Of a DNA stretch of 24,236 nucleotides, positions 5,544 through 12,875 are shown in pieces (positions within the stretch are counted from its first letter, which is position 1; every line of letters starts with the position of its first letter). A model generated the notes under the pieces. It saw nothing but the letters and a program-made list of their open reading frames with translations, searched no databases and had not been told where the DNA came from. The translations under genes and the position numbers were made by a program. This stretch comes from JBBTYG01 sp964418085 (GTDB lineage: Bacteria > Patescibacteriota > Minisyncoccia > UBA6257 > 2-01-FULL-56-20): contig CAYQKB010000015.1 in the NCBI GenBank assembly GCA_964418085.1, positions 1 to 24,236 of the forward strand, written 5' to 3'.

Positions 5544-7229
5544 ATGAATGAAAACCAAGCAAAAATTAAATCAGTCAGCTACGCCCGTGTTTCCTCAAAG
5601 GAACAGGAAGATACCGGCTATTCCCTTGATGCACAAGAAAACTTACTTACTGGATATGCAAAGGAAAAGAGTTACACGGTTGCAAAGCGGTTTCGCGTAG
5701 CCGAATCGGCGAGCAAGTGGCAGATCAGAAAGACTTTGAACGAGATGCTTGCATACGCGGACAAAAACAGCATCCCTGTTATTTTATGCGAAAAGATCGA
5801 TCGGCTTACTCGCAGTTTAAAAGATGCCGTACTTATTGATGATTGGGTACATGCGAAAGAGGGGCGCGAGGTGCATTTCGTCAAAGAGCATTTCATTTTG
5901 AACCAAAACACCAAAGCGCACGATAATTTCGTGTGGGACATGAAAGTAGCCGTGGCGCGCTTTTATACGAATAACTTGTCGGAGGAAGTTAGAAAGGGGC
6001 AGAAAGAGAAGATAGCTCAAGGGTGGTTGCCGACAAAGCCGCCGCTTGGGTATAAAACGATCGGGGATAAGGGGCATAAGATTCACGTTATCGACGAGAC
6101 GAAGGCGCCGCTTATCAGAAAGATGTTTGAGCTGTATTCCACTGGCAATTACTCTCTCAAAGCGATTACGGAGATAATGCAGAAAGAAGGGTTGAGAAAT
6201 GCCAACGGCAGTAAGGTTTGCAGGAGCAGAATTCACGAACTGCTTTCTGATCCGTTCTATTATGGAAAAATGCAGTGGAAGGGGACGTTATCGCAGGGAA
6301 AACATGATCCGCTTATTACGCAGGAGCTTTTCGATGCCGTGCAGGTCAAGCTGGCGCGCAAGACGGCCAGTCCATCGTATCGGAAGCATTTGCCCGTATT
6401 TAAGGCCATGATTGACTGCGCGGAGTGCGGCGGCTTAATCACTTGGGAAATACAAAAAGGAAACTGGTATGGGCATTGCAATCATCATCGGCAATGCAGT
6501 CAGAAAAAGTATGTTCGACAAAATAAAGTTGAGGAGCAATTGTTTCCTTGCTTCGATAAGGTCGCTCCGGCTAACGACGAGGTTTTGGCCGTGCTTGAAA
6601 AAGCCCTGAAAGAAGATCATTCGGACGAGGTGGAATATAACGATTCAAAACGGAAGGCGCTCAACCGGATCGTTGCTAATGCCGATAGAAGGGCCGCCGC
6701 CGCGTACAGCGATAAGATTGATGGAAGGATGCCGGCAAATATCTGCTTGAAGGTCATTGAAGATTCAGAACGGGAAAAAAAGGACGCTCTTAAATCCCTT
6801 AAGAAATTAAGCGAGGGTATGGCTATGTACTACGAAGCGGGGTTTGCCATCCATGAGCTTGCATTACAGGCAAAGGATATTTACTTAAGTCCGAAAGCCA
6901 CCACCGAAGACAAGCGTCTGCTCTTGAGTCAAGTTTTTAAAAGCCATACCTTGCGGGGAGCTATTATGCAGCCGAACTATACGCTTGCATTCGAGTTTCT
7001 CCACAAATGGATGCCGAGAGTAAATCCTGCTTATGCAAAAACCAAAAACCTCCCTCTTGGGGAAGTTTTTAGTGATACTAGAAACTTTGGACATCCTCAC
7101 GGAACCGTAGAACTTTCTACAGATGGATCGTCGGAACTTCGAAATAATTTTCGAACCTCCGAAAACCCATATCCCATCAAACGATTTAAGGGTTCTGACC
7201 CTAAATCACGTGATCTGCTCCCCGGGTAG
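5544..7229 (+). CDS. large serine recombinase (integrase/resolvase family)
   Basis: 561 residues. The resolvase catalytic domain (about 9-155) has YARVSSKEQ with Arg15 and the likely nucleophile Ser17, and the EKIDRLTRS motif (83-91). The recombinase domain (about 165-275) includes PPLGY, LLSDPFYYGK and LITQELFDAV. A zinc ribbon follows with Cys292, Cys295, Cys312 and Cys318, then a long charged helical region (about 365-430) expected to be the coiled coil. Such enzymes integrate and excise mobile elements. The gene starts 5 bases after a structured leader and lacks a ribosome-binding site. Its stop (TAG, 7227-7229) lies inside the tRNA-Asn gene, so the last codons (LLPG) are read from tRNA sequence on the opposite strand. 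This places the attachment site at the 3' end of this gene and suggests that excision would alter its C-terminus. Confidence 0.93.
   Translation: MNENQAKIKSVSYARVSSKEQEDTGYSLDAQENLLTGYAKEKSYTVAKRFRVAESASKWQIRKTLNEMLAYADKNSIPVILCEKIDRLTRSLKDAVLIDDWVHAKEGREVHFVKEHFILNQNTKAHDNFVWDMKVAVARFYTNNLSEEVRKGQKEKIAQGWLPTKPPLGYKTIGDKGHKIHVIDETKAPLIRKMFELYSTGNYSLKAITEIMQKEGLRNANGSKVCRSRIHELLSDPFYYGKMQWKGTLSQGKHDPLITQELFDAVQVKLARKTASPSYRKHLPVFKAMIDCAECGGLITWEIQKGNWYGHCNHHRQCSQKKYVRQNKVEEQLFPCFDKVAPANDEVLAVLEKALKEDHSDEVEYNDSKRKALNRIVANADRRAAAAYSDKIDGRMPANICLKVIEDSEREKKDALKSLKKLSEGMAMYYEAGFAIHELALQAKDIYLSPKATTEDKRLLLSQVFKSHTLRGAIMQPNYTLAFEFLHKWMPRVNPAYAKTKNLPLGEVFSDTRNFGHPHGTVELSTDGSSELRNNFRTSENPYPIKRFKGSDPKSRDLLPG
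7182..7217. repeat. palindromes at the element/tRNA junction (candidate att site)
   Basis: Immediately left of the tRNA 3' end lie an imperfect inverted repeat with arms GATTTAAGGGT and ACCCTAAATC (about 7182-7206) and a perfect palindrome ATCACGTGAT (7205-7214). They overlap the last codons of the recombinase gene. Such symmetry next to a tRNA end fits a recombination site or a terminator of the leftward tRNA transcript. No second copy of the tRNA 3' end is visible in the window, so the other attachment site would be left of position 1. Confidence 0.45.
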
Positions 7230-7289
7230 GATTCGAACCTACGACCTTATCCTTAACAGGGATTTGCTCTACCACTGAGCTACCGGGGA
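7218..7289 (-). tRNA. tRNA-Asn (anticodon GTT)
   Basis: Read on the minus strand, the acceptor TCCCCGG pairs with CCGGGGA. The D arm is GCTC/GAGC, the anticodon stem ATCC/GGAT carries the loop CTGTTAA with anticodon GTT, and the T arm GTAGG/CCTAC has the loop TTCGAAT. The first anticodon-stem position is an A-A mismatch. The discriminator is G, and CCA is not encoded (the genome continues CAG). The 3' end is overlapped by the stop of the serine recombinase gene, marking it as the integration site of the element to the left. Confidence 0.96.
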
Positions 7290-7400
7290 GCTTGGGTTTC
7301 TAATTTCCTAAGTTTTTTATTGTCGTTACGGGAACTTTTCCCGCGATAAAATTTTAGACCCTATTTCAAAAATAATCCAGTCCGCGTTGTGGAGGGAAGT

Positions 7401-7426
7401 GCCGGTCCCGCAAGGACAGCTTTTTT
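7401..7426 (+). terminator. weak hairpin with T-run
   Basis: GTCC (7405-7408) pairs with GGAC (7414-7417), extended by GC/GC across a mismatch, and TTTTTT follows at 7421-7426. It could end rightward transcripts coming from the recombinase through the tRNA region. The stem is short. Confidence 0.3.
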
Positions 7427-7451
7427 GATCGGACACTCAAGATAGAAAACC

Positions 7452-7470
7452 AAAAACCCCTTTCGGGGTT
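7452..7470 (-). terminator. terminator of the ribonucleotide reductase gene
   Basis: On the minus strand AACCCC-GAAA-GGGGTT is followed by TTTGG, making a compact GAAA-capped hairpin about 70 bases after the nrdJ stop. Orientation and distance fit a Rho-independent terminator for that gene. Confidence 0.7.
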
Positions 7471-7541
7471 ATTGGAGAGACCAGAGGTGCCTCGCTTCCC
7501 TTTGGAAGTCTTTCGCTCTATCCCGACGAGCGGGACACGCG

Positions 7542-9824
7542 TTATTTCTTAATAAGTACCGCTTCGTCTATTTCGCAGACGCCGCCGACGCACGCCAATT
7601 CTTTTTTGAGGTCGGTGTCGTCATCTTTTTCATACAGAAGGATTTGCGAGAAATCTATTTCCGGAAGTTTCGCCGCCAGTTCTTCGTATCGCTCTTTCGT
7701 AATTTCTTCGTAGGGCGCCAAGAGATAGGCGTGTTCTTCGCGGGGGAGGAATGAGAGTCCGCCGATCATGTCCCAATTGCCGTAGAGCCAGTTCGCGACC
7801 TCGATCCATTCATTCGGACCGACGGAGACGGTGACGGACGGATTGTGTTCGGTGAAATTCATTTTCACTTTTTTCCAATATTCGAGCTGGTCGAGTGCTG
7901 TCAGGTCATTTTTTGTAACGGCGGAATCAGGAGCTTTGACTGGGAATTCGAATACAAAGGTACTCGCGGAGGAAATTGATTGGCCGACTTCGGGGAAGTA
8001 GGGATATTTTTGATCTTTGAGCATTTGGAAAAGACCATCGGTTGCCGAAATGCGGACGCGGCGGATATAGAATTTTGCGTGTCGAGCGTGGAGGCCCGAG
8101 GCTGCGTCCACCGTTTGCGACACAGTTCCCGAAGGCTTTACGCAGGTGATCGAGGCGGAAGGATTAACTCCGAAGCGATGCGCATATTCTTTGTTTATCT
8201 CTATCGCGCTATCGCGCATTTTAGCGAGTACTTCGGCATTTCGTACTGCGGGGCAGTCCCATTGGCCGGTGATCGAAACTCCGAGAAGGCGTTCCGTTTC
8301 ACAATTTTTCGTCCATTCTTTCGAAAGATAGGGAAAATTGGTGAGTGTTGATTGATAGGTACCCAAGATTGTCGCTATTCGGAGCTTTTTCATGAGCGTT
8401 TCTTCGGTATCCTCGGCGCGGGCGACCACCTCCGAGAGATTGCAGAATTCTTTTGGCTGGAGGAGGATCTCTCCGCACGGATTTGTGCCGAGCTTCGAGA
8501 TCTCACCTTTTAGAATCTTTTGTCGCCGAGCCGGTATCTGATAGACGAGCCCGCCTCGATTGAAGAGTCCCCGTTCACCTGTGCCGCTTTTTGCGAGCGA
8601 AATCCACTCTTCGAGGAACTGCGCCGCGCTCGGTTTTTCCGTGTATACTGCCGAATTGTTTGCCATTGATCTCTGGGGTTCCGTGAAATAGAACTGGCCC
8701 GTTTTTGCTCCTCTCATTTCGGAGTCGTCGAGATCGGAGAGGGAAATCATCGCACTTCGGCGAACACCCCCTGAAACAACGATTTCGCCGATCTTACAAC
8801 AGACATCGTGGACGTCTATATTAGAGAGCCGTCGGCCCTGCCGCGAGAGTATTTTTTTCCGTGCAAAGATGAGAAGCGCCCGGAGCGGTTCTGGACCGGA
8901 ACTTTTTCCGCCCATTGTTTGGAGCCGTGCGCCTGCCGGGCGAAGCTTCGAAAAATCAAAATCGATATCTTTGCCGTCGAACCATGTTTCGAGTCCGAGA
9001 GTTAACGCATCACACCAGCCCTCTTTGCTGTCATGAATAACGTATGTCGCGAGTTTTTTTCCGGTTTGTCTTTTAATCTGGGGGAGCGCCTGTACGGTCT
9101 GACCTTCCACGGAGAAGCCGACGCCCGTACCGCACATTGAGATGTACATGATCTCCGCGAAGTCTCCGAGTTTCGACGGAGCAATGTAGGAACAGTTGAA
9201 CGCGGCCACATTCGTGTTTCTTGCCGCCTTGCCCGCGAACTGGAGAAGTCGCATCGAGGGCATCGCTTCCTGTTTCAAAATTGCCTCGCGCACTTCCGCG
9301 TATTCGGGCTCGGTCAATTTGTCGCCGATATTTTCTTTCATGAAGCTGATGTAGCGGTCGACGGTCTCGATCCAGGTTTCGCGGCGGCCTTCTTCGGCGA
9401 TCCAGCGCGAGTAGGTGCGGTAGTACACGAATTCCGCGAGCGGATTCCTAAAATATTTTTTGCTTTCTGCTGAAAGCTTTGCCACATGCTCCGGAATTGA
9501 TCTTTTTTTCTCTCTTATTTCCGCACGATCTCTACGGTAGAGGATGTATGCCTTCGCTGTCTTTGAAAAATCGAAGAGAATAAGCTGCGTTTCGACGACA
9601 TCCTGAATTTCTTCAATCGTCGGGATGTGATTTTTATCAAATTTCTTTGCGAGCCCTTCGATGACTGCCTCCGCTACTTTTTCCGCATCGTCTTTCGAGT
9701 TTCCTTCGCTCGTCGCCTGCATCGCGCGCGAAATAGCGTTCGTGATTTTCGACCCATCAAACGGAACTACCCGACCATCCCGCTTCCGCATCTCTTTGAA
9801 CTCAACCTTCTTTGAAAAAAACAT
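7542..9824 (-). CDS. nrdJ: adenosylcobalamin-dependent ribonucleoside-triphosphate reductase (class II)
   Basis: 760 residues, complete. It reduces ribonucleotides to deoxyribonucleotides using a thiyl radical made from adenosylcobalamin. An ATP-cone (about 9-100) precedes the catalytic barrel. Radical-site residues are in place: Cys211 (FNCSY), the finger-loop TNPCGE with Cys450 and Glu452, and Cys461. The 450-to-461 spacing equals that of the monomeric Lactobacillus leichmannii enzyme (408/419). The C-terminal redox pair Cys745/Cys750 (ACVGGVC) also matches that enzyme's spacing. The monomeric RTPR type is favoured by length and motifs. No thioredoxin, NrdR or cobalamin gene and no cobalamin riboswitch is visible nearby, so the cofactor is presumably scavenged (inference). 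A perfect DnaA box lies about 80 bases upstream, and no clear ribosome-binding site is present. Confidence 0.95.
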   Translation of the reverse strand: MFFSKKVEFKEMRKRDGRVVPFDGSKITNAISRAMQATSEGNSKDDAEKVAEAVIEGLAKKFDKNHIPTIEEIQDVVETQLILFDFSKTAKAYILYRRDRAEIREKKRSIPEHVAKLSAESKKYFRNPLAEFVYYRTYSRWIAEEGRRETWIETVDRYISFMKENIGDKLTEPEYAEVREAILKQEAMPSMRLLQFAGKAARNTNVAAFNCSYIAPSKLGDFAEIMYISMCGTGVGFSVEGQTVQALPQIKRQTGKKLATYVIHDSKEGWCDALTLGLETWFDGKDIDFDFSKLRPAGARLQTMGGKSSGPEPLRALLIFARKKILSRQGRRLSNIDVHDVCCKIGEIVVSGGVRRSAMISLSDLDDSEMRGAKTGQFYFTEPQRSMANNSAVYTEKPSAAQFLEEWISLAKSGTGERGLFNRGGLVYQIPARRQKILKGEISKLGTNPCGEILLQPKEFCNLSEVVARAEDTEETLMKKLRIATILGTYQSTLTNFPYLSKEWTKNCETERLLGVSITGQWDCPAVRNAEVLAKMRDSAIEINKEYAHRFGVNPSASITCVKPSGTVSQTVDAASGLHARHAKFYIRRVRISATDGLFQMLKDQKYPYFPEVGQSISSASTFVFEFPVKAPDSAVTKNDLTALDQLEYWKKVKMNFTEHNPSVTVSVGPNEWIEVANWLYGNWDMIGGLSFLPREEHAYLLAPYEEITKERYEELAAKLPEIDFSQILLYEKDDDTDLKKELACVGGVCEIDEAVLIKK

Positions 9825-9902
9825 CAGAGAAAAATTTGTATTAATTTATAAAACTGTTTCGACGATTGTTTATCAATTTTAGCATTTCACTTTGTGCGTC
9901 AC

Positions 9903-9911
9903 TGTGGATAA
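9903..9911 (-). promoter_or_regulatory. perfect DnaA box upstream of nrdJ
   Basis: TGTGGATAA, the exact complement of the consensus DnaA box TTATCCACA, about 80 bases upstream of the nrdJ start. DnaA controls nrd genes in some bacteria (established knowledge); a role here is inference. A single box is not evidence of an origin. Confidence 0.45.
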
Positions 9912-9939
9912 CAATTTATTTTTTGAGAGATTTTTTCTC

Positions 9940-9987
9940 TGACGGCAAAAATTCGGACACATCGGGCAAGGCGCCGTCAATTTTTTT
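9940..9987 (+). terminator. TGACGGC/GCCGTCA hairpin with T-run
   Basis: Seven-base arms (9940-9946 and 9973-9979) with a 26-base loop, followed by A and TTTTTTT (9981-9987). It is terminator-shaped but no plus-strand gene precedes it, so it may be a leader structure or the end of an unrecognised small RNA. Confidence 0.35.
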
Positions 9988-10211
9988 ACAGTGAACCACG
10001 ATTATTTTGTTTTTAAAATGAAAATGAGGAGAATGCCCAAAGACCCACCGCTTTTCCTGGTTTTCCTTAGACCATTTATACCTATTATATAGGTGTTTTA
10101 GTGTCTGCCGGAGTTTTTTAATTTCTAATCAGCGGCGAAAAAGAGGCTTTTCATGCATTTTATGGTCTTCTTGCCTCATCAGGGCGGATGCGATACTGTA
10201 TGAGTAATTAT

Positions 10212-11195
10212 ATGCCCTTGACAGAGGATCCAATCGGGAGTTTTTCGACGAAGAAAAAAATTTCGCGGGCGATGATGTGGGTTGTCTCTCTCGGCGTGAT
10301 TTTTTCGCTTTTCATTTTCATGCCCGGCGCGCGAGATTTTTTCCGTAACGGCGCCGCGCTTTTTTCGCGGAGTTTAACCGACACGTTTTCTTCGAAGCAA
10401 TCGGGAGGACTTGCCGCAGAGATAGATCTCGGTTCAGAAAATTCAGACGTGAATGCGAAATTCACTCCCGCGGGTTCGTCATCGTCGAGTGTGGACGCGA
10501 AAAATGTGAATTCCGGAGCTTCTGCTTCGAATATCGGAAGTTCAAAGCAAAAAAAGCCGGAAATACAGATACAGAAAGCTTCCGGAGTCACAAAACAGTC
10601 TGAATCGGGACCTTTTTCGATTGCTGTGTCGGGAAATCTGAATGCTTCAAGCTCGATTGGTGCGAGGCAGGGACAATTTGTGGGAAGAGCGACAAGTTCA
10701 CTTTCGGTTTTGTCGGGAGTGCACATACTTATAAGCAGTGTCCAGACAACGGGAGGCGCAAAACTTACGATGAATGATTTTATAAAAATATATAATCCGC
10801 TTTCGACACCTTTCAATCTGAAAGGATATCGTCTCGTGAAGCGGACGAAGACGGGCACGACAGACACTTCTATCAAGTCGTGGATTGCGGATGCGTTTAT
10901 TCCCGCGGGCGGATATTATGTGTGGGCGAATTCTTCTTTCGGTTCTCTTCCGGAAATTTCCAATGTGACGACGACGGGGAGTGTCGCGGATGATAATGGC
11001 GTGGCGATTCGCCTCGGTGCGGAAAATTCTGGTACGATTATGGATAGCGTCGCGTGGGGCGCGGCGGCAAATATTTTTGTTGAAGGCGTAGCATATCCTC
11101 TTAACCCCGGCGCCAATCAAATTTTGTCGAGAAAAATATCAAACGGCGTGATGCAGGACACTAATAACAATTCTGCTGATTTTGAAATAAAATAA
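10212..11195 (+). CDS. membrane-anchored Lamin-tail-domain protein
   Basis: 327 residues from the ATG at 10212. This start is preferred over 10188 and 10200 because the context AATTATATG recurs at the next gene and at rsmE, and because it puts the basic N-terminus (TKKK) just before the single membrane segment (about 19-38). A long Ser/Ala/Gly-rich linker follows (about 60-160). A C-terminal beta-sandwich of Lamin-tail type (about 165-325) has FIKIYNPLSTPFNLKGYRL, FIPAGGYYVWAN and a DSVAWG strand. Lamin-tail domains in bacteria occur on exported, cell-surface proteins, often with nucleases, but no nuclease domain is fused here. Expected location is outside the membrane. The next gene begins 6 bases after its stop. 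Confidence 0.8.
   Translation: MPLTEDPIGSFSTKKKISRAMMWVVSLGVIFSLFIFMPGARDFFRNGAALFSRSLTDTFSSKQSGGLAAEIDLGSENSDVNAKFTPAGSSSSSVDAKNVNSGASASNIGSSKQKKPEIQIQKASGVTKQSESGPFSIAVSGNLNASSSIGARQGQFVGRATSSLSVLSGVHILISSVQTTGGAKLTMNDFIKIYNPLSTPFNLKGYRLVKRTKTGTTDTSIKSWIADAFIPAGGYYVWANSSFGSLPEISNVTTTGSVADDNGVAIRLGAENSGTIMDSVAWGAAANIFVEGVAYPLNPGANQILSRKISNGVMQDTNNNSADFEIK
11188..11193 (+). promoter_or_regulatory. -10 element at the SAM methyltransferase start
   Basis: TAAAAT followed by 7 bases and the ATG at 11201. It lies within the last codons of the preceding gene and predicts a leaderless transcript. Confidence 0.4.
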
Positions 11196-11200
11196 ATTAT

Positions 11201-12070
11201 ATGGCTACCAGTACATCATGGGGCAGGGCGGCAAAATGGTACGAAAAACTTTTGGGCGAAGAGGGGACATATCAGCGCGATGTGATTCTCCCTAACTTGC
11301 TTCGCGTACTCGATATTAAGAAGGGAGAAAAGATGGTGGATGTCGGCTGCGGACCGGGATTTTTCGCGTGCGAATTTTTCCGGCTCGGGGCGCGTGTTAT
11401 CGGTGCCGATGTGTCGAAAGCTATGATTGACGTGGCTCGGGAGCATTCGCCCAAGGAAATTTTGTATTACATCTCGCCGTCGCACGATCTTAGTTTTGTT
11501 TCGAGCGGAAGCGCGGACAAAATCACAATTGTGCTTGCTCTTCAGAATATTGATCGGTTTGCCGAAACGCTTCTCGAGTGTAATCGTATTTTGAAACCGG
11601 ACGGAGGACTGTTTGTTGTGCTCAATCACCCTGCGTTCCGCGTACCCAAAGAATCAAGCTGGGGATGGGATCCCTCGACTCCGCTCCCTCGACAAGACTC
11701 GGGACGGGTCGGGACAATTGCAAAAGGTGTTCAATATCGCCGGATTGATGCATATCTTTCCGAGGCGAAGGTAAAAATACAAATGCATCCGGGCGATGCG
11801 CCGGATGATTTTACACTTTCGTTTCACCGGCCGATGCAGGTGTATATGAAGGGTTTTCGGAAGGCGGGTTTTCTTATCGAAACGATGGAGGAATGGATTT
11901 CGAATAAAAAAAGTCAGCCGGGTCCGCGAGCCCGCGCAGAAGACAGGGCGCGGAAGGAGATACCCCTTTTTTTACTGCTCGTGGCAGTAAAAAAATGTAA
12001 AGTTGAAATCTCAAAGTTAAAAATGATGCCGATTTCATCGAGCATTCTCGACAAAGTCGGAACAATGTAA
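11201..12070 (+). CDS. class I SAM-dependent methyltransferase
   Basis: 289 residues. Motif I VDVGCGPG (46-53) forms the SAM-binding glycine loop. IGADVSKAMI (about 68-77) supplies the acidic residue after strand 2, and RILKPDGGLFVVLNHPAF (about 131-148) is the motif after strand 4 of the Methyltransf_11 type. The substrate is unknown. Two stretches look inserted. One is residues about 158-172 (PSTPLPRQDSGRVGT), encoded by a C-rich then G-rich segment (11671-11714). The other is the C-terminal tail after residue 265, encoded by a dispersed repeat (11996-12025) and following sequence. The tail probably arose by read-through into repeat DNA and is unlikely to be catalytic. Confidence 0.85.
   Translation: MATSTSWGRAAKWYEKLLGEEGTYQRDVILPNLLRVLDIKKGEKMVDVGCGPGFFACEFFRLGARVIGADVSKAMIDVAREHSPKEILYYISPSHDLSFVSSGSADKITIVLALQNIDRFAETLLECNRILKPDGGLFVVLNHPAFRVPKESSWGWDPSTPLPRQDSGRVGTIAKGVQYRRIDAYLSEAKVKIQMHPGDAPDDFTLSFHRPMQVYMKGFRKAGFLIETMEEWISNKKSQPGPRARAEDRARKEIPLFLLLVAVKKCKVEISKLKMMPISSSILDKVGTM
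11996..12025 (+). repeat. dispersed repeat copy A at methyltransferase 3' end
   Basis: Begins TGTAAAGTTGAAATCTCAAA. It shares this core with copy B (21086) and, inverted, with copy C (12066-12145). It encodes part of the C-terminal tail (CKVEISKLK) of the methyltransferase. Confidence 0.6.
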
Positions 12071-12145
12071 AATGAAAAGTTTGAAGAAATTAAATAATTT
12101 CGAACTTTAAACTGCAACTTTCCATTTTGAGATTTACATTTTACA
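12066..12145 (-). repeat. dispersed palindromic repeat copy C
   Basis: An 80-base element ending in 9-base inverted repeats TGTAAAATG (12066-12074) and CATTTTACA (12137-12145), with a central GAAATTA/TAATTTC hairpin (12086-12101). On the minus strand it contains AAATCTCAAAATGGAAA and CAGTTTAAA, identical to copy B. It fills the gap between the methyltransferase and rsmE. Its right end supplies part of the predicted rsmE -10. Confidence 0.65.
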
Positions 12146-12147
12146 CT
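12142..12147 (+). promoter_or_regulatory. -10 element at rsmE
   Basis: TACACT followed by 6 bases (AATTAT) and the ATG at 12154. It overlaps the end of the palindromic repeat. Confidence 0.4.
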
Positions 12148-12153
12148 AATTAT

Positions 12154-12870
12154 ATGCGTCTCCATAGATTTTTCGGGCAGTTTGATTTTGGAAAGGATAG
12201 AATTACGATTTCCGATCCGGAGCTGTTTCGCCAGTGGCGGGATGTTTTGCGGTTTGAAATTGGAAGCGAACTTATGTTGTGCGATGGACACATGAACGAT
12301 GCACTCGCGCGGATTATTTCTTTTGGAAGAAGTTCCGCAGTCGTTGAAATACTCGGCGTATCGAAGAACGAACATGAGCCAGAAAAAAATGCGACTCTTT
12401 ATCTTTCGATTTTGAAAGGCGAGCATTTTGAGCTTGTTGCGGAAAAGGCGACTGAACTGGGAATTAAAAAAATTGTGCCGATAATTTGCGATCGGACGGT
12501 GAAGCAAAATATCCGGCGTGAGCGGCTCCAAAAAATTATTAAAGAAGCGGCGGAGCAGTCGGGCAGGGGAATCGTGCCGGAGCTCGGAGAACCACTCGAG
12601 TTTTTATCTGCAACGAGGCAGGCAGGCGCGCACGGTGCGAATTATTTTTTTGATTCGCAGGGAGAAGATATTAAGAGTCATGAGTCACGAGTCATGGGTC
12701 AAGAAAATGCCACCGTTGGCATCTTTATCGGTCCGGAAGGCGGATGGACGGAGGCAGAAATTTTGCTTGCGAAAAAAACAAAATTTAAAATTGTGTCGCT
12801 TGGTCCGCTCACGCTGCGCGCCGAGACGGCGGCGATTGTGGCTGTGTATTCAGTCATGCAGGTATTATAA
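12154..12870 (+). CDS. rsmE: 16S rRNA (uracil-1498-N3)-methyltransferase
   Basis: 238 residues from the ATG at 12154; an upstream ATG at 12127 in the same frame lies inside repeat DNA and is rejected. RsmE methylates U1498 of 16S rRNA. The N-terminal PUA-like part begins MRLHRFFG. The SPOUT domain shows LSILKGEHFELVAEKATELG (84-103), IPLICDRT-like ICDRT (111-115), GPEGGWTEAE (193-202) and LGPLTLRAETAA (216-227), the knotted SAM-binding loops. Residues 175-184 (SHESRVMGQE) come from four 7-base repeats (12676-12703) and look like an in-frame insertion just before the GPEGG loop. The family normally lacks this. Confidence 0.93.
   Translation: MRLHRFFGQFDFGKDRITISDPELFRQWRDVLRFEIGSELMLCDGHMNDALARIISFGRSSAVVEILGVSKNEHEPEKNATLYLSILKGEHFELVAEKATELGIKKIVPIICDRTVKQNIRRERLQKIIKEAAEQSGRGIVPELGEPLEFLSATRQAGAHGANYFFDSQGEDIKSHESRVMGQENATVGIFIGPEGGWTEAEILLAKKTKFKIVSLGPLTLRAETAAIVAVYSVMQVL
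12676..12703 (+). repeat. four 7-base tandem repeats inside rsmE
   Basis: AGTCATG, AGTCACG, AGTCATG and GGTCAAG in direct succession. The unit is not a multiple of 3 but four units plus flanks keep the frame, encoding a hydrophilic loop. Confidence 0.75.
12863..12868 (+). promoter_or_regulatory. -10 element at the HIT gene
   Basis: TATTAT followed by 7 bases and the ATG at 12876. It overlaps the rsmE stop codon. Confidence 0.4.
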
Positions 12871-12875
12871 ACCGT

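Larger units (their letters stand above)
9825..10211. other. 387-base intergenic region between divergent genes
   Basis: No gene is supported; the only frames are under 30 codons. It holds a DnaA box (9903-9911), a hairpin with a T-run (9940-9987), a short palindrome ACCTAT-TAT-ATAGGT (10080-10094) that could be an operator, and the AT-rich start context of the Lamin-tail gene. A GATACT preceded by TGC (10189-10197) is a candidate extended -10 for that gene. Confidence 0.5.

Noticed and set aside
9903..9911. Replication origin near the DnaA box
   Set aside because: Only one box is present, with no cluster, no dnaA/dnaN genes and no distinct AT-rich unwinding region.
10208..10876. Long minus-strand frame of 222 codons
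   Set aside because: Wholly antisense to the Lamin-tail gene, which has clear domain and membrane-anchor features; the frame is a shadow of its Ser/Ala-rich coding sequence.
11914..12531. Minus-strand frame of 205 codons
   Set aside because: Crosses two real genes and a repeat on the opposite strand; no domain features.
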